A stretch of DNA of 64,000 nt from Flagellimonas profundi (GTDB taxonomy: Bacteria > Bacteroidota > Bacteroidia > Flavobacteriales > Flavobacteriaceae). The stretch lies in contig NZ_JAFLNM010000001.1 in assembly GCF_017313275.1 (NCBI RefSeq), forward strand, positions 1,240,001 through 1,304,000, given 5' to 3'. The notes beneath the pieces were generated by a model that made no database searches, was not told the DNA's origin, and worked only from the letters and a program-made list of their open reading frames with translations. This document shows, in pieces, positions 15,293 to 22,888 of the stretch (its first letter is position 1; every line of letters starts with the position of its first letter). The translations under genes and the position numbers were made by a program.

Positions 15293-16522
15293 ATGTTATC
15301 TCTCTTATTCTACATCAAAAAGCACAAAACCGACAAAGTAGGTCGGGCAATGATCTATATCAGAATCACTGTAAATGGAAAGCGTTCCGAATTCAGCACA
15401 GGTCGCAAAATTTATCCCAACACTTGGGATGCCACAAATGGAAAGGTGTTGGGGTTCTCGCAAGAAGTACGTCAACTGAATTCGCAATTAATGAAAATAC
15501 GTACCGACCTGTTTCGGCATGCGGATAAATTGAAAGACAAGGGCCGACCATTGACCGCTGTTTCACTTAAAAATTCTTACCTAGGTGTCGATAAGCCCTC
15601 AAAAATGTTATTGGAAATCTTTCAAGAGCACAATGACAGGGTTGAAAAATTAGTTGGGAAAGATTTTGCTCCAGGTACAGCAGAACGATACAAAACCGCA
15701 AAAAGTCATTTGGCCGAATATTTACAGAACGAGCTTCGAAAGAAAGATGTTCCAGTCGTGGATGTAGACCATTCCTTTATTTCTGGTTTCGAATATTATC
15801 TAAAGACAAAAAGAAAGTGCAGCCATAACACGGCCATCAAATATGTGGTGAACTTTAAAAAGATCATTAGGATTGCCTATGCCAATGGTTGGATCAGAAC
15901 AGACCCCTTTGCCAATTGGAAAGCACGATTGAAAACGGTTGAGCGGGAATTCCTGACCGATGAAGAGCTTCAACGACTGATGAATCATGCTTTTACAAAT
16001 GAGCGATTGGAGCATGTAAGGGATTGTTTTGTTTTCTGTTGCTTTACCGGATTAGCCTATGCAGACGTAAAAAAACTTACCCATGATGATTTTGTGATAG
16101 GGATTGACGGAGATCTTTGGATAAATACCAAACGTACCAAAACAAAAACCAAAAGTAACATTCCTGTTCTTCCCACTGCATTGATGATTCTCGAAAAATA
16201 CGAGCACAGTTCCTTACTTGTAGATAAAAAGGTACTACCCGTATTGACCAATCAAAAAATGAATGCCTATTTAAAGGAAATAGCAGACCTTAGCGGAATC
16301 AACAAACACCTGACCACACATTTGGCTAGGCATACTTTTGCAACTACCGTAACACTTTCCAATGGCGTCTCCATCGAATCGGTAAGTAAAATGCTGGGGC
16401 ATAAATCACTTCGAACCACACAACATTATGCGAAAATATTGAACCGTAGGGTCAGTGAGGATATGCAACTGTTAAAAAAGAAGTTGAGTTTCCAAGAAAA
16501 AGTTAAGTCAAAAAATGCTTGA
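15293..16522 (+). CDS. int: Tyrosine site-specific recombinase (integrase)
   Basis: A 409-residue phage-type integrase that catalyses insertion and excision of the element at tRNA-Ser. An N-terminal arm-binding domain (residues ~1-90, GRAMIYIRITVNGKRSEFSTG), a SAM-like core-binding domain (~105-205) and the catalytic domain (~215-395) are visible. The catalytic set reads HLARH (about 341-345), GHKS (about 368) and Y in TTQHYAKI (about 379). The first catalytic Arg position, in CFTGLAYADV (about 255), is Ala. Loss of Arg I is known in some Bacteroidota integrases such as IntDOT. Start ATG 15293 abuts an arm-type repeat. It faces into the element from attL, the usual arrangement. Confidence 0.95.
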   Translation: MLSLLFYIKKHKTDKVGRAMIYIRITVNGKRSEFSTGRKIYPNTWDATNGKVLGFSQEVRQLNSQLMKIRTDLFRHADKLKDKGRPLTAVSLKNSYLGVDKPSKMLLEIFQEHNDRVEKLVGKDFAPGTAERYKTAKSHLAEYLQNELRKKDVPVVDVDHSFISGFEYYLKTKRKCSHNTAIKYVVNFKKIIRIAYANGWIRTDPFANWKARLKTVEREFLTDEELQRLMNHAFTNERLEHVRDCFVFCCFTGLAYADVKKLTHDDFVIGIDGDLWINTKRTKTKTKSNIPVLPTALMILEKYEHSSLLVDKKVLPVLTNQKMNAYLKEIADLSGINKHLTTHLARHTFATTVTLSNGVSIESVSKMLGHKSLRTTQHYAKILNRRVSEDMQLLKKKLSFQEKVKSKNA

Positions 16523-16584
16523 TATCATTATCCTATAATTATACATAACTCAAACACAAAGCAACTAAGTTCCAAAAAAAATTA

Positions 16585-16618
16585 AAAGTCAAGTTTTTTT
16601 CGCAAAAAACTTGACTTT
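16585..16618. terminator. Bidirectional terminator between int and abiEii
   Basis: A 15-bp perfect stem, AAAGTCAAGTTTTTT (16585-16599) with AAAAAACTTGACTTT (16604-16618), 4-nt loop. T-runs lie inside the stem for the plus strand, and a strong T-run follows on the minus strand (complement of the A-run before 16585). Confidence 0.8.
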
Positions 16619-16654
16619 CGTTTATGAAAGTATTCACAAAGCATATGGTGGGAT

Positions 16655-16735
16655 TTGTTGGGACATCCACTATCCTAACCAAAAAGCTGCATACTTTTAT
16701 TCTTGGCGATTCGCCGTGCCAGACTATGGCTCATA
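16655..16735 (-). pseudogene. Decayed fragment of a relaxase gene 3' region
   Basis: 16655-16721 aligns with 19099-19164 inside the intact relaxase gene. The differences are mostly transitions plus a 1-base insertion in an A-run, which shifts the frame. The minus-strand translation gives RRIAKNKSMQLFG, then a stop, against QRIAKDRSMQLLGRTVN in the intact protein; the shifted frame continues RIVDVPT against RTVNVPT. Similarity fades after about 16721. It is a leftover of a second, diverged mob gene, sitting between the integrase terminator and abiEii. Confidence 0.8.
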
Positions 16736-16780
16736 ATTGTTTTTAAAATTGTTTTTTTTCGTTCTTCCGAATTACTATTT

Positions 16781-17572
16781 CTATATTTTTGAGAGAAGTT
16801 GTTTTTTTATGATCTCGTAGGCGTTTCTTTGGTCATATTCAATGCCGGGCCTTAACAGCGCATAGATATCACCTCCAAAATCCGGAGCCTCTATTTTTTC
16901 ATCCATATTTAACAAGAACTGTTTTTGTGTTGGTGATTGCCCTCTAGAAAAATCCATATAGTGCTTGTATATAGATATCAATTTATCTGTATCAACATCC
17001 AGTAGACTTATTGCATGGTTCAAGTCGAATAAATCCCGCCCCTTTCTGCGTTGATATAATGCTCGTAGTTTTGTGGCCAACAACTCCTCAATAGAAAAGG
17101 AATTCATGGTACAACTTCCAGAAAACCAACCGTTTTCCATACTATGCTCTAACTCGGTATAGCCCATGACAGTAAAGTGTTCTCGAGTATTGATTTCAAT
17201 CTTCAACCGCATGTTGACAACCGGTGGAATTTCAGATTCAAAGCGGTAGGTCGCCGTATTCATATTAACATTCTGCTTAATGTTTCTTTTGGTTCCCAAA
17301 AAATCAAGCTGCTTTCCTATAGCTTGCAAAATTGGCTTTATGGGGCCCTTCTTTATCTGAACCAAATCAATATCCTCGGAATAACGGGCTTGGGGTTTCA
17401 AATAGATTTTATGTAAGGCCGTACCACCACGAAACGCTACATGCTCCTTTAAAAAAGGGTCCGAAAACAAAGCCACCAAAGCGCGCTCTATGACCAAGTC
17501 CTGTTCCACTTGTGCGTCTGTCGGCCATGGGGCGTTTGCTTTCCATTCGGTAATATATCTCCTCGGTATCAT
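16781..17572 (-). CDS. abiEii: AbiEii/AbiGii nucleotidyltransferase toxin
   Basis: A 263-residue toxin of the type IV AbiE abortive-infection system. Family members are nucleotidyltransferases whose activity arrests growth of phage-infected cells. The DNA polymerase-beta-like motif is visible as FRGGTALHKIYL (about residues 43-54) followed by SEDIDLVQ (about 64-71), giving the GG and DxD residues. The C-terminal helical region contains KLRALYQRRKGRDLFDL, also typical of the family. Its start overlaps the antitoxin stop (ATGA, 17569-17572), so translation is coupled with antitoxin first. The gene is in a lower-GC segment than the mob genes, consistent with a cargo module. Confidence 0.92.
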   Translation of the reverse strand: MIPRRYITEWKANAPWPTDAQVEQDLVIERALVALFSDPFLKEHVAFRGGTALHKIYLKPQARYSEDIDLVQIKKGPIKPILQAIGKQLDFLGTKRNIKQNVNMNTATYRFESEIPPVVNMRLKIEINTREHFTVMGYTELEHSMENGWFSGSCTMNSFSIEELLATKLRALYQRRKGRDLFDLNHAISLLDVDTDKLISIYKHYMDFSRGQSPTQKQFLLNMDEKIEAPDFGGDIYALLRPGIEYDQRNAYEIIKKQLLSKI

Positions 17573-18360
17573 GAAAAATCCAGTTCAGTATTCATGATCA
17601 AGTTCCATTTATCATCCATGAAACCACTCTTGTTTTTGTGGGACAATGATAATGGAGCCGTATTGGTTTTATTTGCCCTCAAAAAATTGGATAGATTATC
17701 TACAAGTTTAGTTTCTGACAACTGCTCCAATAGATAGCCCAATCGCTGTAAGGTGGGTAGGGATGATTCCTTGGCAATAGCTAAAATTCTTGACGACTTA
17801 AAATTCTCGCTTAGTTCTTCTAGAACCGGAATCACTCTATTTAATCCTCCTATTTGCTTATGATAATGTACTAAATCTACAGCAGTCAATTCAGGGCTTG
17901 AGACCAAGACATATCCGGCATCGGTTTTCTTTTGCTCCAACCAATCGCCCCTCCAAGAACCTTTCGTAAAAAATTTTAAATGTTGATTTTTGGTCTTGAT
18001 GTCCCTAAGTGCCGGTTTTTTAATAATAATCTGCGATTGCATCGGCTGTTGGTGTCCTGCGCCATGAAGTGCAGCAGCAGAGTATAGCCCAAGATAGTAT
18101 TCCCGATTAAGGAAATTCATCATATCATCTAAATAATAGATAGTGGGCAATATTCCCATATGGGAATATTGAGGAGGGATAATTACATAAAATTCCTTTC
18201 GTACCTGGGCAAGTTTGTTCTCCTTTTTTAAACGGTGTAGTTTTTGGGCTATCGCGTTTTCGTTGGGGCCAAAGCGTTTCCTAAGCTCATGCAGACTAAC
18301 AGAATACCTGCCTTGAGCTTGGATTTCATATAAATAATCTGAAATATCGTGGCCTATCAC
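17569..18360 (-). CDS. abiEi: AbiEi-family antitoxin / transcriptional regulator
   Basis: A 263-residue antitoxin. The N-terminal winged HTH (residues ~1-70: SVSLHELRKRFGPNENAIAQ, then RLKKENKLAQVRKEFYVI) binds the operon promoter, and the C-terminal domain (~90-263) is needed for neutralisation in characterised members. The start is GTG 18360 (MIGHDISDYL). It is the first gene of the pair, and an 8-bp inverted repeat lies 9-49 bp upstream of the start as a likely autoregulatory operator. It may act as an anti-phage cargo that also stabilises the element. Confidence 0.9.
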   Translation of the reverse strand: MIGHDISDYLYEIQAQGRYSVSLHELRKRFGPNENAIAQKLHRLKKENKLAQVRKEFYVIIPPQYSHMGILPTIYYLDDMMNFLNREYYLGLYSAAALHGAGHQQPMQSQIIIKKPALRDIKTKNQHLKFFTKGSWRGDWLEQKKTDAGYVLVSSPELTAVDLVHYHKQIGGLNRVIPVLEELSENFKSSRILAIAKESSLPTLQRLGYLLEQLSETKLVDNLSNFLRANKTNTAPLSLSHKNKSGFMDDKWNLIMNTELDFS

Positions 18361-18368
18361 CTCAAATC

Positions 18369-18409
18369 TGTTTGCGTAAATTTATGATAAATGTAGTTAA
18401 TCGCAAACA
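18369..18409 (-). promoter_or_regulatory. Inverted repeat operator candidate for abiEi-abiEii
   Basis: TGTTTGCG (18369-18376) and CGCAAACA (18402-18409) are perfect 8-bp inverted repeats separated by 25 bp, directly upstream of abiEi. On the minus strand the distal arm overlaps TATATTTG, a good -7 box. Characterised AbiEi antitoxins bind inverted repeats in their promoter cooperatively; the same role here is inferred. Confidence 0.6.
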
Positions 18410-18480
18410 AATATATAATAAGTCTACTCAAAATTACGGTTTCAGCTTAGATAAACCCCAAATCCTTACCTCCAACTTCA

Positions 18481-18551
18481 GCGCATGGACCCTGGCCTAT
18501 TTTTGCAGCGATTCGGAAAGATAAGCGTAAAGCAAAAATAGGCTAGGGCGC
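18481..18551. repeat. Large inverted repeat after the mob operon (oriT candidate)
   Basis: GCCTATTTTTGC (18495-18506) and GCAAAAATAGGC (18532-18543) are perfect 12-bp inverted arms around a 25-nt loop. Pairing extends outward through G-T, T-A and three C-G pairs (18490-18494 with 18544-18548). It starts a few bases beyond the stop of the small membrane protein gene and has no T-run, so a plain terminator is less likely. Relaxosome recognition sites commonly look like this; nicking is not shown. Confidence 0.5.
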
Positions 18552-18555
18552 TGTC

Positions 18556-19011
18556 CTACTTTTTGCCTTTTACCTCCAGCCATTTTTGGTAGAGTTCCTT
18601 TGCCTCTGGGCTTTCTTTAAAGAATGTCCCGTAGTGTTCAATTGCATCATCCTGACCTTTGATGAATGCTGCCTCTTCTTTCTTGGAAATTCTTGATACC
18701 TGATAGATGGAAAAACCAAGGACCAACAGGACCGTGACCAACAACCCCCAAGTAAGTTTTATGGCCCAACTGGGCAAGAGAACGGACCGCTCTACTTTAT
18801 GAAGAATCCTTTCCATCAGTCTTTGTTGTTCCTTAATGTTGTTATTTTGGTTGTTGCCATAGTCTTTTAGAAGCGCATTTAATTCGCTGGTATCTGGCCT
18901 TAATGGATGGTTTTTGAAATACTCATGAACCTTTTCCAATCGGCCGATACTCCTTTCAAATCCGTTGATCTCCTCTGTCAACAGTTCCGCTATTTCATCC
19001 ATTTTTGCCAT
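18556..19011 (-). CDS. Small membrane protein of the mobilization operon, unknown
   Basis: A 151-residue protein that I cannot place in a named family with confidence. The N-terminal ~75 residues are charged and probably helical/coiled (KMDEIAELLTEEINGFERS...). One membrane helix spans about residues 80-101 (WAIKLTWGLLVTVLLVLGFSIY), and the C-terminal ~45 residues are charged. It starts 10 bp after the relaxase stop on the same strand, so it is the last gene of the mob operon. A role linking the relaxosome to a host-cell coupling protein or membrane site is plausible but only inferred from position and topology. Confidence 0.75.
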   Translation of the reverse strand: MAKMDEIAELLTEEINGFERSIGRLEKVHEYFKNHPLRPDTSELNALLKDYGNNQNNNIKEQQRLMERILHKVERSVLLPSWAIKLTWGLLVTVLLVLGFSIYQVSRISKKEEAAFIKGQDDAIEHYGTFFKESPEAKELYQKWLEVKGKK

Positions 19012-19021
19012 GATGTTATGT

Positions 19022-19891
19022 TTAAATTCCTATTCCTGTGTCCCTGACCACCTTGATGGCCAATTTGATGGTTTTCTTTATGATGGTCTGGGTCAGACTT
19101 GTTGGGACATTCACTGTCCTGCCCAAAAGCTGCATGCTCCTGTCCTTGGCAATCCGCTGTGCCATATTTCTTTCAAAGTTCATTTGACGGGCAATCCTGC
19201 CCATGGACATGGACCGGTGCACCTCGCTTCCCTTGAGATTGGTTCCCTTATACTCAAAACGGAAGCCCTGTAACTGGTTCTGCCTGTTGATGCTGGGAAT
19301 GACCTTTACATTGTTCTGCTCCATGGATTTGATGTACTGGTCAAAATCCCTTGGCCGTTCCCTGGCCATGACCTTTTCATGGATCTTTTGTATTTCAGAG
19401 CGGACATGTTGCATCCGGTAGAGTTTTTCCTGCTGTACCTCCCTTACCGTGGTCAGGTCCATTTGTTTGGCCACCCGCTCCGCCACTTGTTGGCTCCGCT
19501 TCCCGATAAAGCTGTCGTTATAGGCCTTGCCCTGAAAGTTTATCCGGTTCACATACAGGTGGACATGTACGTGTTCCTTATCCCTGTGTACAAAGGCCAC
19601 AGCCTGTCGTTCCTTCAACCTCATTTCCTTAAGGAACCGTTCGGTCATTTCCTTGAGCCGTTCGCTTTCGAATTTCCTGCCGTCCTCGATGGTGGGACTG
19701 AGCACAAAGCTGAGCGTGTTCTTACGGCACAGTTCGTTCTGTTCTTGGATGACCTTGAACTCCTCGGTGATCTCTCTTGGGGTCTCCCCCGCCAGATATT
19801 GGCTGTGGATGATCTCCGATTCCTTCTCCTCGTTCATACCGTAGCTCATGGAGGCTGCGGTGTGCGATATGGATTTCCCCATGCCTATCAT
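19022..19891 (-). CDS. mobA: Relaxase / mobilization nuclease
   Basis: A 289-residue relaxase that nicks oriT and pilots the element's DNA into a recipient. The metal-binding three-His-type motif HVHVHLYVNRI (about residues 109-119) is intact. A Tyr near the N-terminus (SMSYGMNEE, about residue 17) is a candidate nucleophile. It is about the size of other Bacteroidota relaxases of small mobilizable elements and has no helicase domain. Its start overlaps the mobC stop by 4 bp (19888-19891). A decayed copy of its 3' region lies at 16655-16735. The gene is more GC-rich than the host genes around the element. Confidence 0.93.
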   Translation of the reverse strand: MIGMGKSISHTAASMSYGMNEEKESEIIHSQYLAGETPREITEEFKVIQEQNELCRKNTLSFVLSPTIEDGRKFESERLKEMTERFLKEMRLKERQAVAFVHRDKEHVHVHLYVNRINFQGKAYNDSFIGKRSQQVAERVAKQMDLTTVREVQQEKLYRMQHVRSEIQKIHEKVMARERPRDFDQYIKSMEQNNVKVIPSINRQNQLQGFRFEYKGTNLKGSEVHRSMSMGRIARQMNFERNMAQRIAKDRSMQLLGRTVNVPTSLTQTIIKKTIKLAIKVVRDTGIGI

Positions 19892-20184
19892 TTCTTGAAA
19901 TTTAAAAGGTGTTGTCTTATCTCTTTGGCCAGCTGCGCCGTTTCCTCGGCCAACCTGGGGTTCCGCTTCCGGAACATATTGGTGATCAGCCTAAAATTTC
20001 GTTGGTATTTGACCAATAGCTTATAGGCCTCTATCTGTTCGTCCGTCATCCGCTCCACGATACGGTCATCGAAGGCCGCACGGCGACAGTACTCGCTGAC
20101 GGAAAGACCGCTTTTCCGGGCCTTGACCTTCAGCAGTTTCTTCTCGTAGACCGAGCACCGGAACTGGACGAACTCTTTCTTCAT
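19888..20184 (-). CDS. mobC: MobC-like relaxosome accessory protein
   Basis: A 98-residue basic protein of the MobC type that helps melt or bind oriT for the relaxase. The N-terminal ribbon-helix-helix-like part reads EFVQFRCSVYEKKLLKVKARKSGLSVSEYCRRAAF. The C-terminal half is helical and basic (RNFRLITNMFRKRNPRL). The start is set at ATG 20184; the open frame reaches a TTG at 20223, which would add 13 residues unlike the family. It overlaps the relaxase gene by 4 bp, so the two are translationally coupled. The primase gene ends 45 bp upstream. Confidence 0.85.
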   Translation of the reverse strand: MKKEFVQFRCSVYEKKLLKVKARKSGLSVSEYCRRAAFDDRIVERMTDEQIEAYKLLVKYQRNFRLITNMFRKRNPRLAEETAQLAKEIRQHLLNFKK

Positions 20185-20229
20185 TTTCACATCATCTTTT
20201 GCGACCTTCGGGAGCAAAAGCAAGATTTG

Positions 20230-21132
20230 TCATGACAATGACACATCTTGAATTCGTTGCCGAACTTCATTCTTCGCGCTTTTTACCTTCCATTCGTTGA
20301 TATCCTTGAATCCTTCATAGGGAGAGGACATATCCCTACTGTTCGGGCACTTTTCCAATAAAAGTTCCGTCATCCCCATTCCCGTTTTGTCCCTATCAAG
20401 AAACAGCTCCACATTTTCATATTCCCCTACTTCTTTTATCATTCGTTTTGCAAAGGCCGTGGTGTTCAATACCAGAAGGTCATGGCTGTTTACGATATCC
20501 GGCTTCAGCTCCAATAGGGTGAGCATATCGAACATGCCCTCGGTAATGGTCAAGTTTTTGGAATCGTTCTTTATCAATGAAACATCCTTTGGCGATGTGG
20601 ACCCTTTCCAATAGCTGTTCCGCAGCTCCCAGCCTCCAGACCTGTTCTGGAGTCCGATGCCAAAGTATATCCGCTCCCCTATTCGATAATGTATCTCCTT
20701 GCAAAGTTTTCTGGCTGTTGTGATCGAGATCTTTCTGGAGCTCAGATAGTTTTGTAGGGCCCGGTGTTCGATTTCCTCTTCCTGGATGGTTTCAATCGGA
20801 TTGGACCGGTGTTCTGTTTTGGTTGGATTCGGCCGCCGGTGAAAAGAAAAATGGTCCATGTTCCCGGACAATCGTTCCAATGCCTCCTTTACGGAACAGT
20901 TCTCCATTTTCATGATAAGGTCTATGGTACTGCCCCCTTCGAAGGTCCCGAAGTCTATCCAATAGTTTTTCTTCAATGATACCTTGAAAGAGGCTTGGGT
21001 CTCGATCCGGAACGGGCTGAGGAACCAAGCTTCTTTTTCCGTTTTCCGGATTGGAAAGTGCCCCAAATTGGCAAGCGTGGAAACGATGTCAATGTTGCGG
21101 GCTTTTTCGCAGTCCAATCTCTTTTCTTTCAT
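20230..21132 (-). CDS. Toprim-domain primase of the mobile element
   Basis: A DnaG-like primase for the element's own replication or for second-strand synthesis after transfer. The N-terminal third has the shape of a CHC2 zinc finger (FLSPFRIETQASFKVSLKKN...WIDFGTFEGGSTIDLIM), but all zinc Cys/His positions are replaced. The C-terminal toprim domain is intact: TITEGMFDML with the catalytic Glu, and LFLDRDKTG with the DxD pair. Start ATG 21132 (MKEKRLDCEKA) is preferred; two upstream ATGs at 21216 and 21213 lie in the TGATGACA-rich repeat region and would add an unstructured 28-residue tail. It lies between the helicase and mob genes on the same strand. Confidence 0.85.
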   Translation of the reverse strand: MKEKRLDCEKARNIDIVSTLANLGHFPIRKTEKEAWFLSPFRIETQASFKVSLKKNYWIDFGTFEGGSTIDLIMKMENCSVKEALERLSGNMDHFSFHRRPNPTKTEHRSNPIETIQEEEIEHRALQNYLSSRKISITTARKLCKEIHYRIGERIYFGIGLQNRSGGWELRNSYWKGSTSPKDVSLIKNDSKNLTITEGMFDMLTLLELKPDIVNSHDLLVLNTTAFAKRMIKEVGEYENVELFLDRDKTGMGMTELLLEKCPNSRDMSSPYEGFKDINEWKVKSAKNEVRQRIQDVSLS

Positions 21133-21151
21133 GGTTCTGTTTTTAATCGAT

Positions 21152-21360
21152 TTTTGATGATTTGATGACAAACCTCTGGGAGACCCTGTAAATACTGGTT
21201 GTTCCCCCGTCATCATTTTGTCATCGTTTCATCACTTTTGTTTTTTTCTTCATTGTCCCTGTCATCATTTTTTATTTTGATGACAGAATGATGACAAAGT
21301 GATGACAGCCTAAACCCTTATAAACACTGGGCTTATATCAATCTGTCATCAAATCATCAA
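21152..21360. repeat. TGATGACA iteron-like cluster, possible replication origin
   Basis: About ten copies of TGATGACA or one-base variants occur in both orientations. Examples are TTTGATGACA (21161-21170), GTCATCA (21209-21215), TGTCATCG (21219-21226), CTGTCATCA (21259-21267), TTGATGACAG (21277-21286), ATGATGACA (21288-21296), GTGATGACAG (21299-21308) and CTGTCATCA (21343-21351). CTGTCATCA and TGATGACAG at 21259-21286 form a perfect 9-bp inverted repeat. The cluster lies between the primase and helicase genes and runs into the last helicase codons. An origin role is inference from this context. Confidence 0.65.
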
Positions 21361-22543
21361 AATTTTGGACCAAAAAATTCTTTTTTATGGTAAAGTACCT
21401 TCCCTTGGCGTCCTCGGTGTTGATCTCGCCGTTGTTCCAAATGGTGATTTTTTGGTACTTGTTTGAATTTGGCTGGTTGTCCAGTTTCCAATCCTTTTTC
21501 AGCAACCGCCTCAATTGGGTCAGGTCGGTCTTGACCCGTGTGCGGTTGAGCATGTGCAGGGCATCGATGGGACAAAGGTCCACCGAGTCCATCTCGAACT
21601 TTTCCATGGCACTGAGCAGTAGACTGGCCAGTTCCTTCTCCACCCTATTTCGGTTATTGTTCACCAGCTTCTTAAGGGCAGGGGTATAAACCTGTTTAGC
21701 TGTGAACCACATTCGGGTTCTTTGTTTTGTGCTGTATTCCCTTTTTGAAAGGAAATCCAAAAAAGCGGGCACTTCCTTGGACAACTGGTCCAAGAAATCG
21801 GTGTCCTCCCTTTTAAGTGAAGGAATCTTTCTAACCCAGAACCTGGTCTCATGGGCATCGATCTTGATGAAACTGTCCTCGTTATTACTGCAGAGGATAA
21901 ATTTTCCAAAGAATTCCACTTCCCTTTTGTCCTTGCCCTTGGCCTCCAGCTTGTTCCTGTTGGTGGTACTCAGATATTTGATGCGCTCGGTGAGCTCCTC
22001 CTTGTTGAACAGCACCTCGTCCACGCATATCAACAGCTTGTTGGCCCAGTCCGCATTGAACTGGCTTGCAAAGCTGTCATTGGTCAGATAGGTAAGGTTG
22101 TTTCCGAAGATTTCCTTGAGCCATTTGAGAAAGGTGCTTTTCCCCGTGTTCCTTTCGGCGGAGACCAGACAAAGGATGGGGAGCACCTGCACCGGTCTTT
22201 GGTACAGGAGTTTCAGATAGTCCAGTCCCAGTTCCAGTTGGTTACCAAAGATATGCCCCAAAAAGGCCCATGTTCTTTTGATGCTTCCCTCTTTCGGTTC
22301 GTGCGCCAAAGGGGAATAGGTGTTGTAGAAACCGTGGTGCTCTTTTTTAAAATCGACATGACAGGGAATACAGGCGAACCCGTCATATTTGGGAACCTTG
22401 CCCAGATAGTCCTTGCCATGGTCCTGTTTTATGATATGCTCGTTCCACGGGAGCAGCTGCTCGTTGAAATGTCCGGAAATGGTCGGAATCCTTACCAACT
22501 TGTAAAAAGTGGTCCCGACCCTTATGTAGGGTACTGTTTCCAT
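21338..22543 (-). CDS. SF3-type primase-helicase (DUF5906-like) of the mobile element
   Basis: A 401-residue replicative helicase, probably working with the adjacent primase on the excised circle. It has a Walker A box SAERNTGKST (about residues 127-136), a Walker B-like LLICVDEVLF (about 169-178) and a motif-C-like segment FILCSNNED (about 215-223), the pattern of superfamily 3 / D5-like helicases. The C-terminal ~100 residues form a probable winged-helix region. The N-terminus has CIPCHVDF, a CxxC of unknown meaning. The last codons (NFDDLMTD) are made of the TGATGA repeat that forms the iteron-like cluster. Confidence 0.85.
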   Translation of the reverse strand: METVPYIRVGTTFYKLVRIPTISGHFNEQLLPWNEHIIKQDHGKDYLGKVPKYDGFACIPCHVDFKKEHHGFYNTYSPLAHEPKEGSIKRTWAFLGHIFGNQLELGLDYLKLLYQRPVQVLPILCLVSAERNTGKSTFLKWLKEIFGNNLTYLTNDSFASQFNADWANKLLICVDEVLFNKEELTERIKYLSTTNRNKLEAKGKDKREVEFFGKFILCSNNEDSFIKIDAHETRFWVRKIPSLKREDTDFLDQLSKEVPAFLDFLSKREYSTKQRTRMWFTAKQVYTPALKKLVNNNRNRVEKELASLLLSAMEKFEMDSVDLCPIDALHMLNRTRVKTDLTQLRRLLKKDWKLDNQPNSNKYQKITIWNNGEINTEDAKGRYFTIKKNFLVQNFDDLMTD

Positions 22544-22618
22544 ATTGGTGCTTTTTGGAATTTTGTGATTACTTCCACTTTTGGTGAATCCACAAATAAT
22601 TTAAAGATGAATACGCGA

Positions 22619-22888
22619 CTAAGGATTTGAATCCACAATCGTTTCGCTTTCCGGCAATGGCTTACTTTGGTTCTGTAGCAACCAACTGACTATCTTTTCC
22701 CTTTCAAAGAATATAAGTTTTCCATTGGGCTTGGAGTGCGGGATTTGCCCCGCAGCGGTAAGCTTGTACAGATAACTTCTTGATATGCCGGTGTAATCAC
22801 AGGTCTCATCAAAGGTCAGTACTTCTTTATTGGCTATCATAAGTCGTTCCAAACGGTCAAGCCGTTCGAGTATCAAAAAATTGTCCAT
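22619..22888 (-). CDS. Helix-turn-helix protein (excisionase/MerR-like HTH_17)
   Basis: An 89-residue DNA-binding protein. The HTH occupies residues ~22-72: EVLTFDETCDYTGISRSYLYKL, then GQIPHSKPNGKLIFFEREKIVSWL, the winged-HTH form found in Bacteroidota excisionases and element regulators. A short helical N-terminus (ILERLDRLERLMIANK) could dimerise. It is upstream of the helicase gene on the same strand (75-bp gap) and may control the replication/mob genes or excision. Which of these roles it has cannot be read from sequence. Confidence 0.85.
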   Translation of the reverse strand: MDNFLILERLDRLERLMIANKEVLTFDETCDYTGISRSYLYKLTAAGQIPHSKPNGKLIFFEREKIVSWLLQNQSKPLPESETIVDSNP

